From NCBI GenBank assembly GCA_019912385.1, contig JAIOIW010000047.1:48231-112230 (forward strand): a DNA stretch of 64,000 nucleotides, read 5' to 3'. Below the pieces are notes generated by a model. It was not told the origin of the DNA. It did no database searches and saw nothing but the letters and a program-made list of their open reading frames with translations. Made by a program: the position numbers and the translations under genes. This document shows positions 1 to 7,825 of this stretch, piece after piece. Position 1 is the first letter of the stretch. Each line of letters begins with the position of its first letter. This DNA is from Notoacmeibacter sp. Its GTDB lineage: Bacteria; Pseudomonadota; Alphaproteobacteria; Rhizobiales; Rhizobiaceae.

Positions 1-477
1 CTCGTCGCGCCAATCGATGTGGGCATCGATCTGAACCAAAGTCACGGGACCCCGGTCGTCGAGTGCGCGCAGGATTGGAATCGGAATGCCATGATCGCCG
101 CCTATGGCGATTGGCAGCGCGCCTGCGGCAAGGATCTTGCGGATGGCTTCCTCTGCCCTGCCGTAATGGCCGACATGGTCTGCGGCGCTGGCGGCCACAT
201 CGCCCACATCGACGACGCGGATATCCCTGCCGTCGAACAATGGGCCGCCAATGTCGAAATCGTAGTGATCGATGCCGAGGCTCAGGCGCATTGAGGCGCG
301 CCGCACCGCCGCTGGCGCGCGCGATTGTTCGTTGACCAGTTCATCGATGGCGTAGGGATCGCCGTAGGGCATGCCGACGATCGCCACGTCCGCCGACAAA
401 TCGTCGAGCGATCCGGTCAGCGGAAAATCCATGAAGGTCTGGTAATCGCGGCGCGGGGGGACAGTAAGTGCGGTCAT
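1..477 (-). CDS. Ureohydrolase (arginase/agmatinase/guanidinobutyrase family), C-terminus cut by window edge
   Basis: Mn-dependent hydrolase releasing urea from a guanidino compound. The 159 visible N-terminal residues contain two family metal-site motifs: GGDHG (His129) and DAHIDWRDE (Asp151, His153, Asp155). The third motif lies beyond position 1. The start at 477 opens with MTALTVPP, 34 bp after the upstream permease stop, so it is the last visible gene of an amino-acid ABC uptake operon. That context suggests catabolism of an imported guanidino amino acid or amine. Agmatinase, guanidinobutyrase and related activities cannot be separated from the N-terminal half. Family call is firm; substrate is inference. 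Confidence 0.9.
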   Translation of the reverse strand, partial: MTALTVPPRRDYQTFMDFPLTGSLDDLSADVAIVGMPYGDPYAIDELVNEQSRAPAAVRRASMRLSLGIDHYDFDIGGPLFDGRDIRVVDVGDVAASAADHVGHYGRAEEAIRKILAAGALPIAIGGDHGIPIPILRALDDRGPVTLVQIDAHIDWRDE

Positions 478-511
478 CGGGTTTCCTCCAGTATTCTCGT
501 TTTGCGGTCAT

Positions 512-1186
512 TTAGTTATCCCGTCGGGAGATCAGATGCGGCTGGAGACGGATTTCGAGCCGCTTCGTCAGCGCGGAGATGAGCGCGGTCAGGCCCCAAT
601 AGATGAGGGCGATAGCGGTGAAGACCTCGACCGGAGAATAGGTGCGCCCGACAATGTTCTGGGCGGCGTAGGTCAGTTCCGGAACGGTGATCGTCGACAG
701 GATCGCCGATTCCTTGACGAGCGAGATGGTCAGGTTGGTCGAGGTCGGGAGGATGTAGCCCAGAACCTGCGGTAACAGGACTCGGCGCAGGATGGTCGGG
801 TAGCCCAGTCCCAAGGCATAACCCGCCTCGGTCTGTCCGGCAGGAATGGACAGCAGCGCGCCGCGCATGATTTCGGCGGCGTAGGCGCTGGTGTAAGCTG
901 ACATCGCGACGAAGGCGGCCATAAGCGGCGACAAGCGCAAACCATAGGCCGGCGCCACGAAAAACAGCAGGAAGACCTGAATCAGGAACGGAATGTTGCG
1001 GAACAACTCCACATAGGCGCCAGCGAACGCGCCGAGCAGGCGCCCGCCATGCATGCGCAGGAGTGCGATCGCAACGCCCAGCAGGAACCCGACCGGCAGC
1101 GAGATCGCGCATATACCAATCGTTCGCGCAAGACCGGCGGCCAGCGATTGCCAGTTGTCGAGGATGATTGCGAGGTCGAACTGCAT
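512..1186 (-). CDS. Polar amino-acid ABC transporter permease (HisM/GlnP family), second subunit
   Basis: Inner-membrane subunit of 224 residues with about five hydrophobic helices and the family coupling-loop region around EAGYALGLGYPTILRRVLLP, which contacts the ATPase. Length is normal for the family. Its ATG overlaps the stop of the preceding permease gene by one base (TGATG), indicating translational coupling. It pairs with the 233-residue permease and the binding protein upstream. No ATPase gene is visible in this operon; it may lie beyond position 1 or be shared with another system. Confidence 0.93.
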   Translation of the reverse strand: MQFDLAIILDNWQSLAAGLARTIGICAISLPVGFLLGVAIALLRMHGGRLLGAFAGAYVELFRNIPFLIQVFLLFFVAPAYGLRLSPLMAAFVAMSAYTSAYAAEIMRGALLSIPAGQTEAGYALGLGYPTILRRVLLPQVLGYILPTSTNLTISLVKESAILSTITVPELTYAAQNIVGRTYSPVEVFTAIALIYWGLTALISALTKRLEIRLQPHLISRRDN

Positions 1187-1887
1187 CAGCGAGCCGCCCT
1201 TTTGTCATTGTGCTCCAGCCGTCGGGCGACCATGGAGAAGGCGTAGAGAATGATGAAGTAGATTGCGGCGGCGGTCACGAAGGCGTCCACCGGGCGGAAA
1301 GTCTCGGTCATGACATGTTGGGCCGTGCGCGTCAGTTCGACGACCGTGATCACCGAGAGAATGGCCGATGCCTTCACCAGCATGGTGAACTCGCTGACCA
1401 TGGGTGGAACGACATTGCGCATGAGCTGTGGCAGGATGACGTTGAAGGCCACAACGTGGCGGGGGAGGGCGAGCGCTTTGGCGGCTTCAAACTGACCGGT
1501 CGGGATGCGCGTCAGGCCGGCGCGGAGGATTTCGGCGATGAAGGCGGCGCTGTTGAACGCCAATGACAACACGCCGGCAACGAGTGGCGACAGGTCGATC
1601 CCCATCAGTCCGGGAAGGGCGTAATAGACAACGAGGATTTGTACGAGCAGCGGTGTGCCGCGAATGAAGCTCGTGTAGACGGCGGCGATCCACCTGGCCG
1701 GCGCCAGGCGCGATCTGGCAAGCAGCAACAGGCCGAGGGCGATGACCGTTCCCAGCGCAAAGCCCGCCAGCGACACTCCAAGCGTGACGCCGGCGCCCGA
1801 AAGAAACCTCGGGAACGTGTCGTAGACATTGGAGACATCAAGCACGGAATTCGCATCCTTGACCGGAAGGGTGAAGCGATCCGGCAA
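1186..1887 (-). CDS. Polar amino-acid ABC transporter permease, first subunit
   Basis: Inner-membrane permease of 233 residues, homologous to the next gene. Helices and the EAA-type coupling loop (GQFEAAKALALPRHVV) are recognisable. The chosen start is a TTG at 1887 preceded by a GGAG four bases away; the N-terminal 20 residues before the first helix are therefore less certain. It follows the binding-protein gene after a 70-bp spacer holding a strong hairpin, and overlaps the next permease by one base. Confidence 0.9.
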   Translation of the reverse strand: MPDRFTLPVKDANSVLDVSNVYDTFPRFLSGAGVTLGVSLAGFALGTVIALGLLLLARSRLAPARWIAAVYTSFIRGTPLLVQILVVYYALPGLMGIDLSPLVAGVLSLAFNSAAFIAEILRAGLTRIPTGQFEAAKALALPRHVVAFNVILPQLMRNVVPPMVSEFTMLVKASAILSVITVVELTRTAQHVMTETFRPVDAFVTAAAIYFIILYAFSMVARRLEHNDKRAAR

Positions 1888-1918
1888 GGTTCTCCGGATG
1901 GCGCAAACGTTCGGCGCT

Positions 1919-1943
1919 TCTGCCCGACAAGTTGTCGGGCAGA
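1919..1943 (-). promoter_or_regulatory. Intra-operon hairpin between binding-protein and permease genes
   Basis: A perfect 10-bp stem (TCTGCCCGAC pairing with GTCGGGCAGA) with a 5-base loop lies between the binding-protein stop and the permease start. No T-run follows on the minus strand, so it is not a classical terminator. Stems in this position commonly protect the upstream mRNA from 3' exonucleases and keep periplasmic binding protein in excess over permease; that role is inferred here. Confidence 0.6.
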
Positions 1944-1957
1944 GGCAAACCGGTTGG

Positions 1958-2809
1958 TTACCTGGCCCCTTCGGGCAGATAGCCGCTGGCAGGCGTTTCC
2001 ATCTCGAAGCCGAACCACTTCATCTGGAGTTCTTTCAGCTTGCCATTGTCGGCCATTTCCCCGATTGCGGCGTTGATGAAATCGCGCAGGTCGCCGTTGT
2101 CCGGCCGCAACACCCAGGCCAAATAGGCCGGATCGCTAATCGGGCCGATCACCTTGAACGTGTCTGGCACCTTCTTCATCAGCACGCCCGCGGTGGGCGA
2201 GGGAATCGCGATGGCGTCGACCTGGCTGGAGGCAAGCGCTACATGGGTTTCGGGGAAAGAGGTGAAGAGCTTCGTTTCACCGAAACCGGAACCGCCTTCC
2301 GACTTCAGTTCCCCTTCGAAATCCTCAAGCTTAGGCTGGGCGACGGAGGCAAGCTGGGTCGCCACGACCTTGCCGTTCAGATCCTTGAGCGTGTTGATAC
2401 TGTCGTCGTCTGCGCGCGCCAAGACCATCACCATGGCCGTGCCAACCGGCCGGGTGTAGGCGTATTTCGCGGCACGCTCGGCATTGATGGACGTCGATGT
2501 CGCCACCAGGTCGAATTTCTTCGCCAGCAGGCCTGGCAGCAAGCCCTGGAAGGGCAGGTCAAGCTGGTTCAGATTCACGCCGAGCTTCTCGACAACGTAG
2601 TCGAGGATATCCTTGTTGTAGCCAACGATCTTGCCATCCTTCATGAACTCGAATGGCTCGAATGCGGCCTCGGTTCCGACGACAATCTCGCCGCGTTCCT
2701 TGATCTGGTCGACAAGCCCCTCGGCGTTTGCGGGCGCGCCGATCAGGAGCGGCGTGAGTAAAGCCGCAGCCACCAACCGCCAAGTGTTGAGCTTCTTCCT
2801 GGTATCCAT
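1958..2809 (-). CDS. Amino-acid ABC transporter substrate-binding protein
   Basis: Periplasmic solute-binding protein of family 3 (SBP_bac_3), about 283 residues. It has a cleavable signal peptide ending near APANA and the typical opening GEIVVGTEAAFEPFEF followed by GYNKDILDYV. An ATG at 2809 is preferred to the GTG one codon upstream because AGGGG is then well spaced. It is preceded 29 bp upstream by an Lrp-type regulator on the same strand. The cluster context (racemase, ureohydrolase) suggests a cationic or polar amino acid as ligand; this is inference. Confidence 0.93.
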   Translation of the reverse strand: MDTRKKLNTWRLVAAALLTPLLIGAPANAEGLVDQIKERGEIVVGTEAAFEPFEFMKDGKIVGYNKDILDYVVEKLGVNLNQLDLPFQGLLPGLLAKKFDLVATSTSINAERAAKYAYTRPVGTAMVMVLARADDDSINTLKDLNGKVVATQLASVAQPKLEDFEGELKSEGGSGFGETKLFTSFPETHVALASSQVDAIAIPSPTAGVLMKKVPDTFKVIGPISDPAYLAWVLRPDNGDLRDFINAAIGEMADNGKLKELQMKWFGFEMETPASGYLPEGAR

Positions 2810-2838
2810 CACAGTTCCCCTTCGTTTTCGGTTTTGGG

Positions 2839-3318
2839 TTAAGGATAGGCACGTCCCGCGTGTTTGAAGGCGCGGGCGATCATGTAGCTCTCGGAGTCCT
2901 TTATTCCGGGAATTTGCGAGAGTTCGCGCGACAGGAAGTCGAACAGACTGGCTGTCGACGGCATCGAGATCGTCATGATCACGTCAAAAGGACCGGTGGT
3001 GACATAGACGTTGTCGACGAATGAGTAGGTCGCGAGCAGTTCGGCGACGTTGGTGATGTGTTCGCGCGCAACATCGAGGCCCACCAGTGCGGCGATGCCT
3101 TCCTCGCTGCGGAGCGGGCGTACCACCGCCTGAATGCTGATGCCTGGATCCTCGAGCAGACGCGCCATCTTGCGTCGGACCGTCGCCTCGGTGACGCCGA
3201 TCTTCCTGGCGATGTCGACGCTCGACATCCGGCCGTCGATCTTGAGCTGGGAGAGAACCGCCTGTTCGGTCTCGTCCAGATCACTCGTGCTGACGAATTC
3301 CCAATTTTTTGCTTTCAT
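2839..3318 (-). CDS. Lrp/AsnC family transcriptional regulator
   Basis: A 159-residue DNA-binding regulator: N-terminal winged helix-turn-helix (LDETEQAVLSQLKIDGRMS with recognition helix around VTEATVRRKMARL) and a C-terminal RAM/AsnC ligand-binding domain. It heads the amino-acid transport operon and is divergent from the racemase-like gene, with only 101 bp between the preferred start codons. It probably senses the transported amino acid or a breakdown product and controls both sides; that is inferred from position. Confidence 0.93.
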   Translation of the reverse strand: MKAKNWEFVSTSDLDETEQAVLSQLKIDGRMSSVDIARKIGVTEATVRRKMARLLEDPGISIQAVVRPLRSEEGIAALVGLDVAREHITNVAELLATYSFVDNVYVTTGPFDVIMTISMPSTASLFDFLSRELSQIPGIKDSESYMIARAFKHAGRAYP

Positions 3319-3334
3319 TTTGTCGTAATCCGAT

Positions 3335-3389
3335 TATGATGATGCCATCTATCATAGGAAATCGTCACCAGCAAGGGGTTTTGTGACGA
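3335..3389. promoter_or_regulatory. Candidate Lrp operator region in the divergent promoter
   Basis: The spacer between regulator and racemase carries two dyads: TATGAT (3335-3340) with ATCATA (3351-3356), and TCGTCAC (3362-3368) with GTGACGA (3383-3389), the latter with arm centres 21 bp apart, about two helical turns. Lrp-type octamers bind repeated degenerate dyads of this spacing. Assignment to the adjacent regulator is inference. Confidence 0.4.
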
Positions 3390-3419
3390 ATTCAGGTTTC
3401 GCGACTGGAAATGATTCAA

Positions 3420-4145
3420 ATGCCAATCTTCAAAATCCTTCCCCAACCCCAGGCTTATGGCTATCGCGTCGGGGTATTGCTGCTCGACCTGACGGAGGCG
3501 CATGTCCCTGGCGATACGGCGCATGCGGGGACCTACGACTATCCCGTCCTTTTCAAGGTGATGGAGGGAGTGCGTGGCGAGAACGTGCTGACTGGCGACA
3601 GGATGGTGGAGCCGGCGATCATCAGCGCCGCGCAGGAGCTCGAGCGCATGGGGGTCGAGGCGATTTCCAGCAACTGCGGGTTCATGCTGAACTATCAGGA
3701 TGCCGTCAGGAGCGTGGTCAATATCCCGGTGGCGCTATCCAGCCTGCTGCAATTGCCAGGCCTTGCTCGCATGATCCGCCCCGACAGGAAGATCGCCATT
3801 CTGGCCGGTGCCAAGCGCTTGGTAACCCGCGACCTGCTTCGGCTGGCGGGCCTGCCGGACGAGGCCGATGTCGTAATCGGCAGCATCGAAGGCACGCCGG
3901 AATTCGACAACTTCATGACGGCGGATATCGACACCGATGCATTCGGCAAGCGACTTGAAGAAGCGGCGGACACCTTGTTTGAGAAACACTCCGACATCGG
4001 CGCGCTTCTGCTTGAGTGCGCAATCTTCACGCCCTATGCAGCTGCGTTGCAGCGACGATACAACGTACCGACTGCCGACTTTGTCTCGCTGATCGACTAC
4101 CTGCACGATCTGACGCATCGACGGGATCGCCTGTCGCGAGCATGA
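3420..4145 (+). CDS. Asp/Glu racemase superfamily protein
   Basis: About 241 residues of the aspartate/glutamate/hydantoin racemase and maleate isomerase superfamily. The two cysteines expected for the two-base mechanism are present in SNCGFM and LLECAIFTPYA. The ATG at 3420 has a GGAA nine bases upstream; an in-frame ATG at 3411 is too close to it. Divergent from the Lrp regulator and its amino-acid transporter, so it probably processes or racemises the imported compound. Whether it racemises amino acids, hydantoins or another acid cannot be read from sequence. Confidence 0.8.
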   Translation: MPIFKILPQPQAYGYRVGVLLLDLTEAHVPGDTAHAGTYDYPVLFKVMEGVRGENVLTGDRMVEPAIISAAQELERMGVEAISSNCGFMLNYQDAVRSVVNIPVALSSLLQLPGLARMIRPDRKIAILAGAKRLVTRDLLRLAGLPDEADVVIGSIEGTPEFDNFMTADIDTDAFGKRLEEAADTLFEKHSDIGALLLECAIFTPYAAALQRRYNVPTADFVSLIDYLHDLTHRRDRLSRA

Positions 4146-4588
4146 TGGGCAAAAGTCTCTGGTGTCGGTCGCCAGTCAACAGATCAACATAACCGTCGCC
4201 CGACGAAGGACGACCGCGAGGCGTAGGAAATCACAAGAAAGAGTCCTTTGCCTACGAACAGGTCAGAACTCGTCCGACTATGCCAAGGGCAAATGTCTGC
4301 TTTCAGGCACAGGCCAAGCTATCACCGACATGGGGGCGCGAAGCGGTCATTGAACAAACAACACCTTCGTGTCCGCTCAGGGGCCGAAAGTTTCGTTTCG
4401 AAAAACCGGAGCGGGCGGGAGTGAATATTGGCTGCACATGCAATGCGCCACCTCAGATTTCTCAAAGCGGCCGTTCGGCAGGAGGGAGCACGGAATCAGC
4501 CATCATGAATCTTGGGCTTTTCGGATCGCATGGCCGGTACAGGCATCCGCAGGGATGACACGGCACCTGCTTACTCATAGCTTGGGAT
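4146..4588. other. Non-coding stretch before the nuclease-like gene
   Basis: No open frame here has a credible start, ribosome-binding site or recognisable product; frames are short and overlap one another. It contains a partial copy (around 4336-4350) of the GAAGCGGTC motif found in the 26-bp repeats further on. It marks the left edge of the accessory stretch. Confidence 0.55.
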
Positions 4589-5530
4589 ATGCTTCGAAGG
4601 TTCCGCAATCGCAGCGAAGATCACATGCAGCGGCAAATACGCGCCGTAATCAAACGGCATGGAGCCGAATTGCATGAGAAAGTCCGCATTGCCGACATCA
4701 TCGATATAAGCAAGCTCGACACACGAGATTTAGGCACCTACGCCTTGCAAGCTCACTTCGATTTCGTGCTGATCGACGAGAACCAGCGGGCAGTTGTCGC
4801 TGTCGAGTTCGATGGTCCTGGACACGATCCAACCAATGACGGCAAGAAGGACTCGATCTGCCAGCAGGCTGACCTTCCTCTTATTCGGGTCTATGGCTTC
4901 GAGGAGGTCCGAAGGATCAAAACGATGACGCTCGTAAGCTATTTGGTTGAGTTGGTTTTCCACGCTCGGGTCTTCGCGCAGATGAAAGAGGAGGGCAAAA
5001 TCTCATCAGACGAGCCGTTCGTACTAAGTGGGTTTTTGAAACCTGACGCAAAGCATATTTTCGACAGCGAGTTCGATTTCGTCGGCAACACGAATGGCAA
5101 GCTAACGAGGGCACTGCAGAGGGGTGGGCTGGCTGCCGACGAATTGCCCCATTGGAGCATCAGCCGGTTAATGTTGCGGGCACCAGACGGGCGGCTGCAT
5201 GCTTTCATGAGTATCAACTCTTCAAAAGGACCGATTGTCGGGACTGCAAGCCTACGGGTGATTTTGGCGTCGTGGGGCTTTCTCGCCAACCTGTGGACAG
5301 TCACCTTCGAGATAGCCCAGTTCGCCGACGGAATGGCGGCGGACAACCTGCTCGAAAACATCCGCCTTGTTGTCGAAGGACACGGGCACGTTGTCACTAG
5401 CACCGACGAAGTGCTCGCGGAACTGAAGACACTAGGATCGTTGGGCTATACCCTTGTCATGGGCAGCGGAGGTGGGGACACCGACTTGCACCTGTTGGCT
5501 GCATTCGAGGCAGGCAAAGGCGACAATTAG
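4589..5530 (+). CDS. DUF2726-like / PD-(D/E)XK-type nuclease domain protein
   Basis: Residues about 15-105 resemble DUF2726 and related restriction-endonuclease-like folds: a predicted strand with Asp58 in HFDFVLID, then VAVEFDGPGHD with Glu73, Asp75 and His79, a following KKD and the LPLIRVYGF strand. This is the usual layout of a small PD-(D/E)XK or Vsr/DUF559-like nuclease core. Residues 115-313 form a second region I do not recognise. An alternative start is Met13 (4625). The gene converges on the retron reverse transcriptase with a 42-bp gap. Nuclease activity and any link to the retron are inferred, not shown. Confidence 0.65.
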   Translation: MLRRFRNRSEDHMQRQIRAVIKRHGAELHEKVRIADIIDISKLDTRDLGTYALQAHFDFVLIDENQRAVVAVEFDGPGHDPTNDGKKDSICQQADLPLIRVYGFEEVRRIKTMTLVSYLVELVFHARVFAQMKEEGKISSDEPFVLSGFLKPDAKHIFDSEFDFVGNTNGKLTRALQRGGLAADELPHWSISRLMLRAPDGRLHAFMSINSSKGPIVGTASLRVILASWGFLANLWTVTFEIAQFADGMAADNLLENIRLVVEGHGHVVTSTDEVLAELKTLGSLGYTLVMGSGGGDTDLHLLAAFEAGKGDN

Positions 5531-5572
5531 GTCTAAACGTTTTTGGGACGAGGCACCAGCGACTATTCCCGA

Positions 5573-7168
5573 CTATTCCGCAAGCCAGGTGTTCAGCATC
5601 TCGATACGTACCGCGAAATCTCGTCCTTCATCCGGACCGCCTTTGTGAATCACGCCCACGACCGCATTATCGCTATTAAGGAGAGGACCTCCGGACATGC
5701 CTTGCGAAAGCTTTTGCGTAACTTCAATCAGCTCCACGGCATGTTTGGTGGCTAGCGAGCTCACTTTTCCTTCCCGCACATTGACCCTGTCGCCCGGACC
5801 GAAGCCTGGATAGCCGACTGCGGTCAGCTCATCACCGACCGCAACCGCCTGAGTAGCGCCATTTAGCTGAAAATATTCGGTGGCAGGGATCGTATGCTCG
5901 AGAATCGCGAGATCACGGTCTTTATCGCGCTTAACGACCGTCGCCTTAAACTTATTGGCGGGTTTGCTCGGGTGGTGGACCTCAACCTCGTCCACGCCTT
6001 CTACGCAATGGGCGGCGGTGACTAGGCCGACATCCTTGAGGAAGAACCCGCTACCCTGCAACGTCTTGAGCTTTTCACCCTCGCCCTCGCAATACTCGAC
6101 AACCCATACGGCCCTGTCGCGGACCTCATCCGCAGTGGGCGTCACCTCAATCTTGCGGTCTGGGAAGCTAGCATTGAAACGGACTGCGATAGCCCGAAAT
6201 ACCGGGTCTGATTGACCCCTGATGAACCGGAGCCAAGTAATCTTGCCTTGGAGATATGCGCCGAGGTCGGACGTACCGCCATGGTTACTGGCAAACTTCG
6301 TCTGTGCGGCCGCCTTGCCCAACGTTTCTACCGAATAGAGCGCCGCTCGAATATTTCTGACATAGCGGCGGTCAACATTGAGTAGCTCGTTTACCTTGAG
6401 CCCCGTAACCATCCGGCGCGAATGTCGGTCGGCATAGTGCGCCTTGTGGGGATTTATGGTGAACCCGTTGGAGGCAAATGTGTTGCGCAAGGCCGGGATG
6501 AGGAGATCAGGCGAGAAATGCCCCGAAGGCGGGGCCGATCCCTCGAACAGCGCCGCCATTGGCTGGTGGCTCGAGAACGTGATGTCATCTGCGTAGCGCG
6601 TGTAAATGCAGCGCGTGCCTTTCGCGAACGCAAGCAGTTCTCTGTCAAGGCGAAAGCAGATCATGTTGGAGAGTACAGGACTGGTCGGGGCACCCTGAGG
6701 CAGATGAGAGTTGTAGCAGCACAATCTGGCAGTGATGCTCGCCACGCAATTGTCAATGCCGAGTGCCTCGAGAAGGCCTATGACCCGGTTTTCAGTTATT
6801 GACGGGAAAAAACTCTTTAAATCTATATTGAGTACAAAACGTTTGCGCAGGTGCGTTAGGGCATTAGTCTTCACCGACTTCCCATCTACAAATCCATGGA
6901 CTGGATTACGAACGCGGTAAAGTTGGTCGAGCAGTGGAGCAATCTGGCGCTGCAGATATTTGAGGCGCTCGTCCGGCGCGGTGATAGTCCTCGTCTTGTC
7001 CTTCCCTTTAGCGATCTCGAACTGATGATACATGCGCACCCGAAACCACCAGATCTTTTTCAGTTCATCGGCCGAAACGCCGAGGTATTTGAGAAGCGCC
7101 GTTTCGTTATCCAATTCCGGAGGTATCTGGGCGCGGATTGAATAGGCGCCAAACGATGAATGTGGCAC
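5573..7168 (-). CDS. Retron-type reverse transcriptase fused to a trypsin-like serine protease
   Basis: A 531-residue two-domain protein (numbered from the GTG at 7168). The RT domain has the retron hallmarks NALTH (102-106) and VTG (254-256), the NIDLKSFF strand (114-121), PQGAPTSP, and the catalytic YADD (192-195). The C-terminal 150 residues are a trypsin/HtrA-like protease with a complete triad: His387 in TAAHC, Asp419 in DRDLAI, Ser492 in GMSGGP. No signal peptide or membrane segment is present, so it acts in the cytoplasm. Retron RTs make msDNA from an adjacent RNA and usually defend against phage; here the protease is the likely effector. An in-frame TTG at 7300 would add 44 residues including a CxxC, but would read through the candidate ncRNA; GTG 7168 has a GGAGGGGAG site and gives the usual RT N-terminus length. 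Confidence 0.9.
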   Translation of the reverse strand: MPHSSFGAYSIRAQIPPELDNETALLKYLGVSADELKKIWWFRVRMYHQFEIAKGKDKTRTITAPDERLKYLQRQIAPLLDQLYRVRNPVHGFVDGKSVKTNALTHLRKRFVLNIDLKSFFPSITENRVIGLLEALGIDNCVASITARLCCYNSHLPQGAPTSPVLSNMICFRLDRELLAFAKGTRCIYTRYADDITFSSHQPMAALFEGSAPPSGHFSPDLLIPALRNTFASNGFTINPHKAHYADRHSRRMVTGLKVNELLNVDRRYVRNIRAALYSVETLGKAAAQTKFASNHGGTSDLGAYLQGKITWLRFIRGQSDPVFRAIAVRFNASFPDRKIEVTPTADEVRDRAVWVVEYCEGEGEKLKTLQGSGFFLKDVGLVTAAHCVEGVDEVEVHHPSKPANKFKATVVKRDKDRDLAILEHTIPATEYFQLNGATQAVAVGDELTAVGYPGFGPGDRVNVREGKVSSLATKHAVELIEVTQKLSQGMSGGPLLNSDNAVVGVIHKGGPDEGRDFAVRIEMLNTWLAE

Positions 7169-7284
7169 GAGGTCTCCCCTCCAGTCACGCCAAGTGTACC
7201 GAGTCCCATGGCGCGCACGATATGTGCAGACATTAGCTCTAACGCCGCAGTTACTACAGCGCGTATGCGAGGGGAAACCTCGTG
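7166..7284 (-). ncRNA. Candidate retron msr-msd RNA (119 nt)
   Basis: Immediately upstream of the RT, a 16-bp inverted repeat encloses 87 bases. On the minus strand the arms are CACGAGGTTTCCCCTC (7284 to 7269) and GAGGGGAGACCTCGTG (7181 to 7166), fully paired in RNA with one G-U. Between them lie an 8-bp hairpin with a TAA loop (7261 to 7243) and a 7-bp stem closing a 16-base loop (7215 to 7186), with a smaller stem between them. This matches the a1-msr-msd-a2 plan and position of known retrons. The priming guanosine is not certain; the first base after a1 is G at 7268. Coordinates and identity are prediction only. Confidence 0.6.
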
Positions 7285-7488
7285 AAGAAATGTCTATCAA
7301 CTCGCTGGTGCTTTATCCAGTGGACTTGAAGATCGCGCCCTGCACCCCAGCATAGCTGGAAACACTCTGAATAATGCGAACCTCTTGCATAGCCAGTTGA
7401 AGCGGCATCGGTCCGTGCTCGATTGCATCGGCTAATAACGTGCCTTCCAGCAGAAGTCGTCCTCACCGCGAAGGCCACTCTTGGCCGC

Positions 7489-7506
7489 AAGTGACCGCGG
7501 TCACTT
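7489..7506. promoter_or_regulatory. Perfect 18-bp palindrome upstream of the retron
   Basis: AAGTGACCGCGGTCACTT reads identically on both strands. It sits about 205 bp upstream of the candidate msr-msd. A gapless palindrome of this size suits a dimeric repressor site better than a terminator, as it has no loop and no T-run. Function unknown. Confidence 0.4.
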
Positions 7507-7507
7507 C

Positions 7508-7533
7508 GGGCGGAAAGCGGTCGTTCGCTGCAT
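7508..7533 (+). repeat. 26-bp dispersed repeat, copy 1
   Basis: Matches 10316-10341 at 25 of 26 positions, with core AAGCGGTCGTTCGCTGCAT. Shorter relatives of the core occur near 4336 and 10455. All copies are in non-coding gaps of the accessory stretch, suggesting decayed mobile or coding remnants. Confidence 0.7.
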
Positions 7534-7825
7534 GTAGTGCAAACGTTCGCTTCTCACTGGCTTGACGGCAATGGCGTGTTTGAAGCGAGTGCCCCGCATT
7601 GTGAGTAGGCGATTGTCGCGAGCGGCACCGGCGGCCGAGTGGCTCTGCAGACTGGCCATCTGACCGCGCCACGAGGGTGAGCGGTTATGTCTTGGCCCGA
7701 ACGCTGACGTGCTCCTGCGCGCACCTGGTCCGTCCCGTTGCCGCGAGGACCAGACGGGAAGCAGGGCGTTCCGTGGTCGGTGCCAGCGGCTTGGAAGCCA
7801 CGACGTTCTTCGATGCGGGGGCAAT

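Larger units (their letters stand above)
7285..7825. other. Non-coding region upstream of the retron
   Basis: No convincing gene is seen. The stretch lies between the end of the oxidoreductase gene and the retron, both on the minus strand, so it must hold the retron promoter. It contains a perfect 18-bp palindrome, a 26-bp dispersed repeat and a small GGCCA/TGGCC stem at 7473-7486. Frames open here lack ribosome-binding sites and overlap the oxidoreductase in another frame. Confidence 0.5.

Noticed and set aside
5531..5572. Possible terminator between the nuclease-like gene and the retron
   Set aside because: It has a short GTTTTT run but no convincing stem before it.
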